A DNA stretch of 64,000 nt from Pseudomonadales bacterium (GTDB lineage Bacteria > Pseudomonadota > Gammaproteobacteria > Pseudomonadales > Azotimanducaceae). Positions 45,866 through 55,593 of the stretch are shown one piece after another (positions within the stretch are counted from its first letter, which is position 1; each line of letters opens with the position of its first letter). The notes under the pieces were generated by a model. The model made no database searches, was not told the origin of the DNA, and was given only the letters and a program-made list of their open reading frames with translations. The stretch spans positions 1 through 64,000 of the forward strand of contig JAQXDL010000041.1 in assembly GCA_029251375.1 (NCBI GenBank), in the 5' to 3' direction. Both the position numbers and the translations under genes were made by a program.

Positions 45866-47158
45866 TTAGATCGACAGGTCCTTCAAATTATAATCGCGGA
45901 TGATTGTCTGCCAGTTTTTATCATTGAAGCGAAATTCATCCTCACGTCCATGTAGCGGTTTGTAATCGTAGCGGTTTTCGGTGGGATAACACTGAGCACG
46001 CGCATCGCTTGCAACGCTAATCACCTTCGAACGGTCTTCAATTCGCTGTTCGTCGTAAACCTCAGATTCGGTTTGGCTTAACGCTCCGGTCGCACCCAGC
46101 ACAGAGCTATAGCGATGAAAACCGAAGGTCAACGAGATGCGTTGATCTGGCGAGGTGTTAGCGAAAGAACAATGTAATGCCTGCCTATTAACGATCGTCA
46201 CATCACCCGGCTGACAAAAAAGCGGCACTGCATCTGGTAGTTGCTCAGAACCCGCATTGTCCGCAACCAATTTTTTGATATCAATCTTGCCAAGCTTGTG
46301 ACTACCCGGCATAACCCAAAGACAGCTTCTTGCTGACGTCTCATATAATTGAACCTGAAAGTTAAAACCGTGAATACCCTGATCCCAATTCGGTGAGTCC
46401 CAATGGGTCACTCCATCTTGATGCCAAGATACCGAACCACCAACACCGGGCTGCTTCACAAAGATGGCATCGTTGTAAGGAACAAAGTCATCACCGTTGA
46501 TCGAGGCCGCAATCGATAAGAGTTTTGGATGGCCATAGAGACGTAATCCAGCCTCCATAATCTGGCACATACCACCCATGATAAACACAACCTTGTCCGG
46601 CGCTTCAGATTCTGGTCTCGGCTGATTCATTTGGGTTTGGTGACGACCGTTTAACTTGTCGGTGCCGCCCCAGGGGTCTGTCAAAGGACGAATAAGGGAA
46701 TAAACTGGCCTGGCGAATTCCTGCCCAAAAGCTGGCCTACCAAGATGATCGACCGTCGCGCCATTATCAACCGGCGCTCTGTCGAGTAGATCGGCCATAG
46801 CCGATTGCAATAATTGAATCTCAGCTTGAGCAACAAGACCTTCAAACACGTAAAAGCCTGTTTGCCAGTACGCCTCCAAAATCTCGTCAACCAGCTTACC
46901 GTCTGCCTTAAATCTTGCGGGACCACGATTACCTAATGCTAACGCGCGCGCTTTACCGGCTTCGACATAATCGGTAAGGCTCGCGGCGTGATCGCTTGCC
47001 ACTTGCATACGGGGTGTATCTTCTACGGACATTGTCATTCCATTTCTCAGTGATTCAACCTTTTTTGTATCTTCTGCTTTCAGACCTAAGATTTCAATTC
47101 CAACGTTTGAATGAACTGTTTCAATGAGCGGTTTCAGTGAAGAAGACGCATCCCACAC
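45866..47158 (-). CDS. Phytanoyl-CoA dioxygenase (PhyH) family protein
   Basis: A 430-residue 2OG/Fe(II) oxygenase with HQD in SWHQDGVTHWD, PGSHKLG and the distal His in ALHCSFANTS, followed by Arg (DQRISLTF). The first ~40 residues before MTMSVED are not part of the PhyH domain, and ATG 47032 or 47038 may be the true start. It probably hydroxylates a small metabolite. Confidence 0.85.
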   Translation of the reverse strand: MWDASSSLKPLIETVHSNVGIEILGLKAEDTKKVESLRNGMTMSVEDTPRMQVASDHAASLTDYVEAGKARALALGNRGPARFKADGKLVDEILEAYWQTGFYVFEGLVAQAEIQLLQSAMADLLDRAPVDNGATVDHLGRPAFGQEFARPVYSLIRPLTDPWGGTDKLNGRHQTQMNQPRPESEAPDKVVFIMGGMCQIMEAGLRLYGHPKLLSIAASINGDDFVPYNDAIFVKQPGVGGSVSWHQDGVTHWDSPNWDQGIHGFNFQVQLYETSARSCLWVMPGSHKLGKIDIKKLVADNAGSEQLPDAVPLFCQPGDVTIVNRQALHCSFANTSPDQRISLTFGFHRYSSVLGATGALSQTESEVYDEQRIEDRSKVISVASDARAQCYPTENRYDYKPLHGREDEFRFNDKNWQTIIRDYNLKDLSI

Positions 47159-47263
47159 ATGTTAATCACTATTTCTCACAATCAAGTGAGCGATTTGCAC
47201 TACTGAAGCCACTTAACGACTAATAGAGTCAAATCTCAACAACAATAGTTCGGGAGATCTAAC

Positions 47264-47470
47264 ATGAGAGAACTTACTATTGATGAGATTCAACAGGTCA
47301 ACGGCGGCTTTGGCCCAGCAGTTTATGGCGCGATTGTTTTAGCCGGTAGGGTTGCTGCGAGTCCTACAGCACGAGCTGCAGGACTCGGCGCGCTGGGCGG
47401 TTTCGCCGAAGGGTTTGGCGGACAAGTAGCAGGTGCAATTTCTTCTAAAATCAAGGATATGCTGAAATAG
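47264..47470 (+). CDS. Microcin-like peptide precursor with double-glycine leader
   Basis: A 68-residue precursor with a good GGGAG seven bases before the ATG. The first 15 residues, MRELTIDEIQQVNGG, are a textbook double-glycine leader of the class II microcin type (ColV- or MccL-like). The 53-residue core is Gly/Ala-rich with GxxxG-like spacing (GLGALGGFAEGFGG) and a basic amphipathic end (SSKIKDMLK), suited to membrane insertion. Export would need a peptidase-containing ABC transporter, which is not in the window. The following membrane protein is a candidate immunity gene. Target unknown. Confidence 0.75.
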   Translation: MRELTIDEIQQVNGGFGPAVYGAIVLAGRVAASPTARAAGLGALGGFAEGFGGQVAGAISSKIKDMLK

Positions 47471-47522
47471 AAGTAAGGTTCGCTACTCAGCTAACCAGCC
47501 GGGTAGTGACTTGGAGTATTCC

Positions 47523-48029
47523 ATGAAAAGTCTCAGTTACTTTTTTACTTTGTCGACCACAATGTTGCTGCTTTATTATCTTGATGCAGCCACTACACAT
47601 TACATAATTGAAAATGCTGTCGGTAGAGAAATAAATTGGACAGTTGATACATCCACTTTTCTCACCATCCTTCTTTCTCCAGGTCCGGCCTTGGTTCTTT
47701 CTATATCCCTATGGGGGATGATTGCTGCTGAGTACAACCCACGCAAAACGCCAAACAGGGTTCACTACAATGGCTGGTGGCGCTTTCTCTTTTCCACACC
47801 CTATCTCTATGTAACCATAAAAATCTTTATCGTCGGAAACAATACTTCTATCGCACTTGGCAACGGGAGCTTCATCGCGTGGTTAGAGATTTTTGTCGGC
47901 GACTACATGTTTTTAGGCGTGTGCTTACTATTTTCAGCCTGGTCGATGATCGCCCTTCCTTTCATTGAACGGCACCTCAAACGCCGTTACCCGCTCCCAA
48001 GTGATCCCACGTCAAACAATAATGATTGA
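47523..48029 (+). CDS. Small membrane protein, possible microcin immunity
   Basis: About 168 residues from ATG 47523, six bases after TTGGAG; TTG 47511 is a weaker start. Four predicted helices, the first at LSYFFTLSTTMLLLYYL, and a charged C-terminal tail. No family recognised. Its position 52 bases behind the microcin-like gene on the same strand fits an immunity role, as in class II microcin pairs. Confidence 0.6.
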   Translation: MKSLSYFFTLSTTMLLLYYLDAATTHYIIENAVGREINWTVDTSTFLTILLSPGPALVLSISLWGMIAAEYNPRKTPNRVHYNGWWRFLFSTPYLYVTIKIFIVGNNTSIALGNGSFIAWLEIFVGDYMFLGVCLLFSAWSMIALPFIERHLKRRYPLPSDPTSNNND

Positions 48030-48109
48030 ATGAGTGCGCAGGTATCGCAGTAAGGCATGAATTACTTCAAGAAGTTTAAGTGCACATCGTATGTGCTAAA
48101 AAAAAACGA

Positions 48110-48850
48110 CTATTCGCCCTTAAACTGCGGCGTTCGCTTTTCCTTAAACGCTGCTCGACCTTCCGCGCCATCTGCACTGTTACTCACACCTAACAATTGA
48201 TCGCGGGCGAGTGCGGCTATTTCAGCCGGTCCTTTGGGCACTGTATCAGATACAAAACTCTTAATGGTCTCAACGACTAACGGCGCACTCACAGCAAAAA
48301 TATCAGCGTACGCTTGCGCTGCGGCGAGCTGTTCGCCCAACGGCACAACTTTGTTAACCATGCCAACTTCATAGGCTCTTTGCGCTGATAGGTCCTGTCC
48401 CAGAAGCATAAACTCCATCGCGATTTTATGCGGTATCTTCGCCGCACAACCCGCGATCAAGCCTCCGGTAAAGCCCACCTGCGCCTCTGGATATTTGAAA
48501 ATTGTGTTGTCTGCGGCAATCACCAAATCACACATTTGCACTAAAATATAGGCACCACCCACACAGTAACCTTGTACGCAGGCAATGATCGGTTTGTTAG
48601 TCACAACACCGACGCCGGGCACACCCTGCCACATTTCTTTTGGCGGACTTTTGATGTCAGCACCAACAGAAAAAGCACGATCACCCTCAGCGCAGAGAAT
48701 TGCGCTGCGCGCATCACTCGCATCAAACGCTTGCAAGGCGCGACGCAAACCCTGAATTGTTTCTTCATCCAGGGCATTGAGCTTTTCAGATCGATTGAGC
48801 CGAATAATCGCGGTGCTATTTTGTTCTGTGTATGTCACGACATCGGTCAT
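48110..48850 (-). CDS. Enoyl-CoA hydratase/isomerase family protein
   Basis: About 246 residues from ATG 48850 (MTDVVTYTEQ). Crotonase-fold signatures are RLNRSEKLNALD, AFSVGADIK (first oxyanion-hole strand) and CVQGYCVGGAYILVQMCDL (second). It catalyses hydration or isomerisation of an acyl-CoA. It follows the selenoprotein gene by four bases, so they form an operon. Confidence 0.88.
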   Translation of the reverse strand: MTDVVTYTEQNSTAIIRLNRSEKLNALDEETIQGLRRALQAFDASDARSAILCAEGDRAFSVGADIKSPPKEMWQGVPGVGVVTNKPIIACVQGYCVGGAYILVQMCDLVIAADNTIFKYPEAQVGFTGGLIAGCAAKIPHKIAMEFMLLGQDLSAQRAYEVGMVNKVVPLGEQLAAAQAYADIFAVSAPLVVETIKSFVSDTVPKGPAEIAALARDQLLGVSNSADGAEGRAAFKEKRTPQFKGE

Positions 48851-48854
48851 TTTA

Positions 48855-49973
48855 CTACCCCTTAAAACCCTCGTTATAATTCTCCGCCCCTTCACGTTTG
48901 ATGTCCGCTAACCAATCACCCTCATAGGGCCAGTCCTCTGGATTTTCAGGGTTAGGTCCTTGCCAAAAGCGGCTAATGGGCCCATCACCTAACTTCTCCA
49001 ATGACCAGGCTTGCCGGCGGAAAGTCCAACTATCTGGCACCAACTCGTGGGCTAATCGAAAGTGCTTAATGGCTAGTGCATGATTGCCATCCATCTCCAA
49101 CTGCGTGGCCAATTCAAAATGCGCATGACCAAGCGCTGTATCTTCGTTTCTGGGTCGTGATCGCTGTACCACCTTGTCTTCATCCATAGCGTATTCACTT
49201 GCACTACCCTTGGCGACCCAATCACGCAAAGCGGCATGATAGTCGACAGAGCTATTTGGAATCTTCACCGCCTCACCCATCATCTCAACCAATCTTGGTG
49301 GCATTTCCGCCGGCAGATCGATGTTCGGTCCGGTATCTTCGGACGCGTCTTTAGGGGGTGCGGGCGCTGCTTCAGCGGGACGCACGATATTGCCCTGTTC
49401 ATCAATCCAGATACTACTGGGTATGTTGACCACACCGAAGAGGTCCGCCATAACATGATGTTGGTCAATCAATGAAGGATGTTGCGGTTGCGCCGCTTCA
49501 ATAAAATTACGACAACCATCGGCGCCCAATGTATCTAGACCAACAGTAACCAGTTCAAAACCTTGTGTGTGTAGTTCTTGTCTGAGTGCTTGCCACACGG
49601 GCAAGTCGCCAGAGCATCCTCAGTAGGGTGCCCAGGCATAAACGAGTACTTTTTTGCCCTTCAAACTGGACAACTTGAATTCGTTGCCGTCGACATCGGG
49701 TAGCGTTAGTTCAGGCGCTTTGGCTGAACTTAATGCACGTCCACCAATTGAATCTGGACCCATCGCCCAAAGCTGCGCCTGGGGCTCATGCGCCAACGGC
49801 AGGTTCATGGCGCTCGCCACTTCAGATACATTGAGCCTGCCAGAGTCAGCATCAATACTTGTTTCAGGCAGCGGAATACAGATATCGCCCTTACATGCAC
49901 CTTCAGGTTTGATTGCCCAACCTGTGCCTAATTCGAAATCAGTTTTAGAAACTGAGAGAGACTTTAATAACAT
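48855..49973 (-). CDS. Selenoprotein: thioredoxin-like domain with U-G-C motif, TGA-coded Sec, and C-terminal repeat region
   Basis: One 372-residue gene with an in-frame TGA at 49620-49622. The surrounding residues read AWAPY-U-GCSGDLPVW, matching the WAxxCGC active site of a family of TlpA/redoxin-like proteins; Sec118 replaces the first Cys and Cys120 is the partner. Upstream LTLPDVDGNEFKLSSLKGK is the thioredoxin-fold entry. The C-terminal half includes a TPR-like stretch (HAHFELATQLEMDGNHALAI). A SECIS hairpin follows at the right distance. No signal peptide is seen. It likely acts as a thiol-disulfide or peroxide reductase. The alternative of two broken genes is less likely because both sides fit exactly. 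Confidence 0.88.
49589..49605 (-). promoter_or_regulatory. SECIS element of the thioredoxin-like selenoprotein
   Basis: On the minus strand CTTGCC-CGTGT-GGCAAG forms a perfect six-pair stem with a five-base loop, starting 20 bases after the TGA at the loop. The loop CGTGT is nearly identical to the CGTGA loop of the GrdB-like gene, as expected for recognition by the same SelB. Confidence 0.78.
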
Positions 49974-50272
49974 TATTGATTCATCCGTTTTTATCAGAGT
50001 GAACTTTATGGAGAATGATCATGCTAGCGGAATCTCAATGCAATACCAATGGACATATGAGCACCGTTGGTAAACGGTATTCATGCAGGTTCAGTAGAAA
50101 TCGATCAGGCGTAAACGGGTCAGGGAGGGTGTCGATCTCGCCATCAGATTTGAAGCATCGAGTGGCTGAAATTCGGCAAGACACCGAGCGATGTCTACAC
50201 TAATTTCATCAGAACGACATTAATCAGCGCGGTCGTTATCTCAACGTGACGAAAACATACCGTCCACCGCAA

Positions 50273-52033
50273 CTAACTTTTTCTGCCGGGCCAAGGGCTA
50301 GCAGGTTTTGACTCGGCACCTTTTGATTCACTGGCTTTTGTTGAAGTCGCTTTCGTTGAAGTCGCTTTCGATGACGTAGCTTTCGCCGAAGACGCTTTTG
50401 ACTTATACGCACTTGAGCTTGATGCCGTTTTTGTTTTTGGATAACGCTTGTTCGCATCACTACTACTATCTGACGCACTTTTCTTTAGAGGCTCACCGCC
50501 TACTTTCATTTTCTTAGCGCTACCGTAAGCATGGGGGCTGGCTTTTTTCTCTTCCGGCGCGGTCAACGATTTGTTTTTTCGCGCCTGATGTTTTTTAACA
50601 GGAGGCTTAGCCTTTGCAGATTTTAAATTTTTACCAGCCTTTTTTCTTTTTGGACCCGCGGCTTTGCCAGATTTTTTAAGCTTCTTTGGCCCCTTGTACT
50701 TGGCCTTAAGACTGCCAACTTCTCTGTGTTCGAATCGGATCTTCAGATAACGCTCGATGCTCGAATTCTTATTCCATTCCAAGTCAGACACTAACGTAAT
50801 TGCCTTACCCTCTTTACCGGCCCTGCCAGTTCTACCAACACGATGCACATGATCATCACCGGAATGGGCGACCGTAAAATTGATCACGAGATCAACGTCA
50901 GTGACATCCAAGCCTCGAGCCGCCACATCGGTGGCCACCAGTATTTGCAATTTATCATCGCGAAAGCGGTTCAGTACTTGTTTACGGTCACTTTGAGGAA
51001 TCTCACCATGAATATAGCCAACTTTTATATCCATTTGAGCCAAACGCTGGCCAACCTGTTCACATTGATTGCGCGTTCGACAAAAAACAAAAACTTTCTT
51101 GGCATCCTCTTCTTTTACCAACGCCGCAACGAGTTTTTCTTTGTGCTGATCATCGTCAGCCAAGACCATTTCTTGCACGATATTACTGTGGCCCTCTTTG
51201 TAAGAGTCGACTTCAATTGAAACAGGATCATTAAGAAGCTCAAGTACGCGACCAATACCCTTGTGCTTTAGCGTGGCTGAAAACAACAAACTCTGCCGAT
51301 CCTCTGGGCATCGACTAGCAATGAGGGTCATATCTTCAGAGAAGCCCATATCCAACATGCGATCAGCCTCATCTAAGACGAGGAATTCAAGGTCTCTAAA
51401 ATCTGTTGAGCCCTTTTCAATGTGATCGACCAGTCGACCTGGCGTGGCAATCACTACCTCAGGGTTTTTTCTCAGCGTCGCGACCTGATACTTAAATGCC
51501 TCACCACCGATAATCAGACCACAGCGAATCTGGCAAAATCGCGCCAGCTTTTCGAACATTTTCTGTGTTTGCAGGGCCAGCTCTCGGGTTGGCAGCAAAA
51601 TCAGTCCACGGGTACCCGAGCCCGGCGCGTCTTCAGTGAGCATTTTATTGAGCATAGGTAATAAAAACGCCGCGGTCTTACCACTACCGGTTTTCGCTGA
51701 AACCATGATATCTCTGCCGGACAAAGCAATCGGGATGGCTGCGCTCTGCACTTCGGTGGCTGTTTCAAACTGCATCTTCTCCAGCGCCTTGTAGAGCTGT
51801 TTATGCAGAGCAAAACCCGCAAAGGACTCGATCGTTTGCGTAAACTCGGAATCCGCTGCTAGCGCATGCTTTAAAGAGCCTTCTACGAGAGAATCGCCTT
51901 CCAAAGAGTCAGGCTCTAATGCGTCCGCTGATAATAGCTCTGCCGCCAATGTGTCTGCTGACTCGGCTACAACATCGACTTTTTCAGGTGAGTTGGATTT
52001 TTCTGTGGGTTTTTCTACAGGTGTATCGGCCAA
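50273..52033 (-). CDS. DEAD-box ATP-dependent RNA helicase
   Basis: A 586-residue helicase. An acidic N-terminal extension (~1-65) precedes a standard core: Q-motif region, AKTGSGKT (I), TPGR (Ib), DEADRMLDMGF (II), SATL (III) and HRVGRTGRAG (VI). The C-terminal ~150 residues are Lys/Ser/Ala-rich and repetitive (KATSTKATSTKA-like), likely an RNA-binding disordered tail. It acts in ribosome assembly or mRNA decay, as RhlE/SrmB types do; the exact type cannot be set. Confidence 0.92.
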   Translation of the reverse strand: MADTPVEKPTEKSNSPEKVDVVAESADTLAAELLSADALEPDSLEGDSLVEGSLKHALAADSEFTQTIESFAGFALHKQLYKALEKMQFETATEVQSAAIPIALSGRDIMVSAKTGSGKTAAFLLPMLNKMLTEDAPGSGTRGLILLPTRELALQTQKMFEKLARFCQIRCGLIIGGEAFKYQVATLRKNPEVVIATPGRLVDHIEKGSTDFRDLEFLVLDEADRMLDMGFSEDMTLIASRCPEDRQSLLFSATLKHKGIGRVLELLNDPVSIEVDSYKEGHSNIVQEMVLADDDQHKEKLVAALVKEEDAKKVFVFCRTRNQCEQVGQRLAQMDIKVGYIHGEIPQSDRKQVLNRFRDDKLQILVATDVAARGLDVTDVDLVINFTVAHSGDDHVHRVGRTGRAGKEGKAITLVSDLEWNKNSSIERYLKIRFEHREVGSLKAKYKGPKKLKKSGKAAGPKRKKAGKNLKSAKAKPPVKKHQARKNKSLTAPEEKKASPHAYGSAKKMKVGGEPLKKSASDSSSDANKRYPKTKTASSSSAYKSKASSAKATSSKATSTKATSTKASESKGAESKPASPWPGRKS

Positions 52034-52777
52034 AAGGAACCAATCCTAGATGATAAGTTGACGGCATCTTACAGTAATAAGCTGTTATCTAAGGGAAAAT
52101 TTGAATATCTATGTTAACGGTCGAAGATCATAAGGTACGGCTACCGCTCTCTTGACTAAAAACGCACCAAAGGCGATGCAGTCGGACAAATCAAATGAAT
52201 CGCACTATGGATTTTTATCGTTATTTTAGGAGTTTATCGGTCACAAGTTGCCAGACGTAAACGCCTTTTTTAATAACCATACGCGATTATAAATAGGGCG
52301 ATTAGACCCAAAAGCCATGTGGCGATGTTATTTAGGCGTTGGCTCTTTAAAAGTCTGTGACCATCGCTAGTCCATACTTCAATCGTTTAAGCACATCAGG
52401 CATTGTAATCTAGGCCTATTAAAGTAAGCGAGCACTTACATACGTGGCGTCTGCGGTGCGGGCCCGATCTGGAGATCGCTATACAGCGCGCTTTACGTAC
52501 TGTTTGCTGGCTCAAGCTTTTCGAACTGCAGAGTTCTAGCCTTCTAATAGCAATCTTCTTTGCACTGTTTTTTCGATCCTGCATAGAGTTTTAAAATAAG
52601 TGTCAGGCCTGGCGACAGAACGGCCTTCAACACGCCAGCACCCTATCTGGCCGACCTCAAACAAACCTAAGAACTGAAAAACGGACCTGTTTCACAACTT
52701 CAAAAAAGTACACTATGCAAAGCGCGCGTTTGTGCTTACAGTAGCGGGAAAACAACCCCGACGAATTGGACTCTTCT
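52034..52777. other. Long intergenic region between helicase and DUF2780 gene
   Basis: A 744-base gap between divergent genes with no supported coding frame. Part is likely the helicase 5' leader, which is often long in cold-shock helicases, but no specific element was recognised. Confidence 0.45.
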
Positions 52778-53383
52778 ATGAATAAATACCTCATTCTCTT
52801 TTCAATTTTATTTCTTGTCAGCCCTGCTGCAAAGGCCGAAGAAAGCTGGTTTGACAGCGCGCTATCGTTGTTTGGTTTCGGCGAAGAGGAATCTGCACCC
52901 GCAGCGCCGGAGGAACCTGCAGCGGCGAAACAGACCATGGACGCCGTGAAAGAAGCACTACCGACAAGCATGCCGAAAATGACCGACCTGACCAGCATGA
53001 TCACTGAACAACTTGGTGTTTCCAAGCAAACGGCACAAGGCGGACTGGGCACACTGATGGGACTGGCTAAGACGAGCCTTGCTAGCACAGACTTCGACAC
53101 GCTCAAGGGCTACGTCCCCGAAATGGATACATTACTCAAAGCCGCACCGGCTATTTCGGAGAATGCCAAAGGTCTTACTTCATTGATGGGTAATGCGGGC
53201 AAATATGCGAACGCACTGCAGGGCGCAACGGAAGCCTATTCTCAATTTCAATCTTTAGGCATCAGTACAGAGCAAATTCCTCAATATATCGACGTCACAA
53301 GCGAGTTTCTGAATAGCAAAGGCGGTAAAGATGCCGCGGATCTGTTCGAGGACAGCGTCAAATCAGTCTTGAGCGCAGAGTAG
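52778..53383 (+). CDS. DUF2780 (VcgC/VcgE) family exported protein
   Basis: About 201 residues from ATG 52778; an upstream TTG would add four residues. A signal peptide (ends AAKAEE) and an Ala/Pro/Glu-rich linker precede a helical domain with the DUF2780 pattern: MITEQLGVSKQTAQGGLGTL, ISENAKGLTSLMG, and SLGISTEQIPQYI near the end. Periplasmic or outer-surface; function unknown. Confidence 0.85.
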   Translation: MNKYLILFSILFLVSPAAKAEESWFDSALSLFGFGEEESAPAAPEEPAAAKQTMDAVKEALPTSMPKMTDLTSMITEQLGVSKQTAQGGLGTLMGLAKTSLASTDFDTLKGYVPEMDTLLKAAPAISENAKGLTSLMGNAGKYANALQGATEAYSQFQSLGISTEQIPQYIDVTSEFLNSKGGKDAADLFEDSVKSVLSAE

Positions 53384-53409
53384 TCATTTGACTGAGTTTA
53401 CACATTGGC

Positions 53410-53428
53410 TTGCCGCTCTACGCGGCAA
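53410..53428 (+). terminator. Hairpin after DUF2780 gene
   Basis: TTGCCGC-TCTAC-GCGGCAA, a perfect seven-pair stem followed by CCTTT. It lies between the DUF2780 stop and the DUF1289 start. A terminator or attenuator is likely, though the T-run is short. Confidence 0.55.
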
Positions 53429-53476
53429 CCTTTGCTCCGCATTTTGCGGGCAGCAACACTAAAAAAAGACAGAGAT

Positions 53477-53692
53477 ATGATTCAAGAACAACAAGCCCCT
53501 AGCGTAGAAACGCCTTGCGTACGGATTTGCAAAATCGAAAATGACGTTTGTATTGGCTGCCACCGAACCTTGGACGAAATCGGCGCGTGGATGAACGCAA
53601 ACTCAGAGGAAAAGCTTGCGATTCTAGCGGCGGCCGCGCAGCGTCACGAGAGTATGGCGATTGATGACCAAGACCTTAGCCTTGAGTTCTAA
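53477..53692 (+). CDS. DUF1289 family protein
   Basis: A 71-residue protein from ATG 53477. It shows the DUF1289 pattern PCVRICKIENDVCIGCHRT, with four cysteines likely binding an Fe-S cluster or zinc, then the usual EIGAW segment. Function unknown. Confidence 0.88.
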   Translation: MIQEQQAPSVETPCVRICKIENDVCIGCHRTLDEIGAWMNANSEEKLAILAAAAQRHESMAIDDQDLSLEF

Positions 53693-53798
53693 ATCCTAAC
53701 CACTAGTTCTAAACACTAAGCTCTAAACACAACCGACTGACTCCACTGAAAGCTTCACGATGCTCAATTTTTCCCGATCGACAACATAGACAAGATTG

Positions 53799-55535
53799 TT
53801 AAGGAACAGCGGTGACAACCCCTTCGCGGCGCTTATCAGCGGCACCTTCTAAACCATCAGAACGCACAACGATGACGTGTAAACCTGAGTTCTCGCCATC
53901 ACGCTCTTGAACAATGTAACCACGGGACTTCAAATCATTCGCTAAAACTTCACCCGCGGATTCGTGCACATCAACTCTCACTTTTTCACCGCGGGCGATG
54001 ATATTGGTAAAATCAACCGCAGCCTGTGCATCAAGTTGCCAGTCGAGCACGCCGATGATTGTTTTCGCCACGTAGGCTGGAATCGAGTTACCGCCAGGCG
54101 AGCCTGTCACCATAAACAAATCTCCCGCTTCATCGAACACCATTGTCGGTGACATTGATGAACGTGGTCGCCGTTGGGGCGCAATGGCATTCGCCAGACG
54201 TCCACCATCCTCGGGGACCGCCCGGGCAAAGTCCGTCATCTCGTTGTTCAACAAGAAACCGTGAACCCAGCGGGACGAACCAAAAGGCGCCTCGATGGTC
54301 GCGGTCATTGCGACAGCGTTACCTTCACCGTCGATAATAGACAGATGCGTTGTGCCTGATGCTTCCTGCGTTAAATCGCTGGACCACAAGCTCGCCAAAC
54401 TATCGCCTCGCAGCACCAGACCTGGATCGCCCGGAGTCGGTATGTCAGCGGGCGCGATACGTTGCTTTGCTCGATGCTTAAGATAAATCGGATTAATTAG
54501 ATCATCCAGTGGCACATCGACTTCATCGGGATCTCCAAAATAGTGATCTCTATCGGCGTAAGCCAATCGTTGCGCATCAACAAATGCCGCCACCTTATCT
54601 GATTGCGACTTAGCATCTTTTGACAGGTGATCGTAAAGGTTCGCCACCATAATCTGCGCCCCACCGGATGAAGGTGGTGACGTTGTGCAGATGTCCATGC
54701 GCCTAAAATCCCCACAAATGACATCTCTGTCTATCACCTTGTAGGACGCCATGTCACTCGTGGTTAACGTTCCGCCATTGGGCTCTGCCTGAGCGGCACT
54801 GGCGATCGCCTGCGCGATCTCACCCGAATAAAAGGCGTCGGGGCCTTCCAATGCGATCCGTTTCAAGGTCCGGGCATAATTTTCATTGATCAGCCGATCC
54901 CCTGCCTGCAGGGCTTTTCCAGCAGGATAAAAATACGCAGCCGAGCCTGCATTGGTCGCCAAATTGGAAATCTGCGCCATTCTTGGCAGATAATTCGCTA
55001 GCCGTGGTGATACTTCAAAGCCGTCGGACGCCAACGCAATCGCAGGTTCAAAGAGATCCTTCCAAGGTAGCTTGCCATGCATGTCGTGAGCATGTTTATA
55101 GAGCGCAACAACACCCGGTACGCCAACAGCTTTACCGCTTTGCCAGGCTTCCATAAAACCCATGACACCATCGTCTTTCATAAACATGTCGACAGTTGCC
55201 CCCTTTGGCGACATCTCTCTGCCATCATGGAACATCAACCTCTGATTATCTCTGTTGTAAACCAACATGAAAGCACCGCCACCCAACCCTGAGCTTTGGG
55301 GTTCAACAAGGCCGAGCACCGCATGCGCGGCGATAGCAGCATCGACCGCATGACCGCCTTTTTTCAACATCGTCACCGCGGCTTGCGTCGCATGGGGATT
55401 AGCAATGCTTGCCATCGCTCCCTTATTCCATGGCGATACTGGGGTGAGCTCTAACTTTGCGGCACCTGTCTTTTTGTCAATTTCGGTTGTACAACCGGCA
55501 ACAAGCAAAAAGCCGAGTAATATCATCCATCTCAT
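53799..55535 (-). CDS. ggt: Gamma-glutamyltransferase lipoprotein (Ggt)
   Basis: About 578 residues. The start ATG 55535 gives a lipoprotein signal with lipobox LVAGC; ATG 55571 would precede it by 12 residues. It has DAAIAAHAVLGLVEPQSSG, GREMSPKGA and the nucleophile Thr in ASGTTHLSI, where autocleavage gives the large and small subunits. PGGNSIPAYV near the end is conserved. It degrades glutathione or transfers gamma-glutamyl groups in the periplasm. Confidence 0.9.
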   Translation of the reverse strand: MRWMILLGFLLVAGCTTEIDKKTGAAKLELTPVSPWNKGAMASIANPHATQAAVTMLKKGGHAVDAAIAAHAVLGLVEPQSSGLGGGAFMLVYNRDNQRLMFHDGREMSPKGATVDMFMKDDGVMGFMEAWQSGKAVGVPGVVALYKHAHDMHGKLPWKDLFEPAIALASDGFEVSPRLANYLPRMAQISNLATNAGSAAYFYPAGKALQAGDRLINENYARTLKRIALEGPDAFYSGEIAQAIASAAQAEPNGGTLTTSDMASYKVIDRDVICGDFRRMDICTTSPPSSGGAQIMVANLYDHLSKDAKSQSDKVAAFVDAQRLAYADRDHYFGDPDEVDVPLDDLINPIYLKHRAKQRIAPADIPTPGDPGLVLRGDSLASLWSSDLTQEASGTTHLSIIDGEGNAVAMTATIEAPFGSSRWVHGFLLNNEMTDFARAVPEDGGRLANAIAPQRRPRSSMSPTMVFDEAGDLFMVTGSPGGNSIPAYVAKTIIGVLDWQLDAQAAVDFTNIIARGEKVRVDVHESAGEVLANDLKSRGYIVQERDGENSGLHVIVVRSDGLEGAADKRREGVVTAVP

Positions 55536-55593
55536 GTATCTAAGCCTTAAATTGGGTGCAAACATAAACAATGCTTTCGTTTGCGTGCATCTT

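Noticed and set aside
25681-47158. A PhyH gene cluster for one pathway
   Set aside because: The three PhyH genes are far apart, on different strands and of very different lengths; no shared pathway can be inferred.
49620-49973. Separate short gene ending at 49620 followed by a second gene at 48855-49604
   Set aside because: The stop is the in-frame TGA at the thioredoxin motif; both halves are required for the fold.
52396-52584. 62-codon minus-strand ORF in the long gap
   Set aside because: No ribosome site, no recognisable product, and composition like non-coding DNA.
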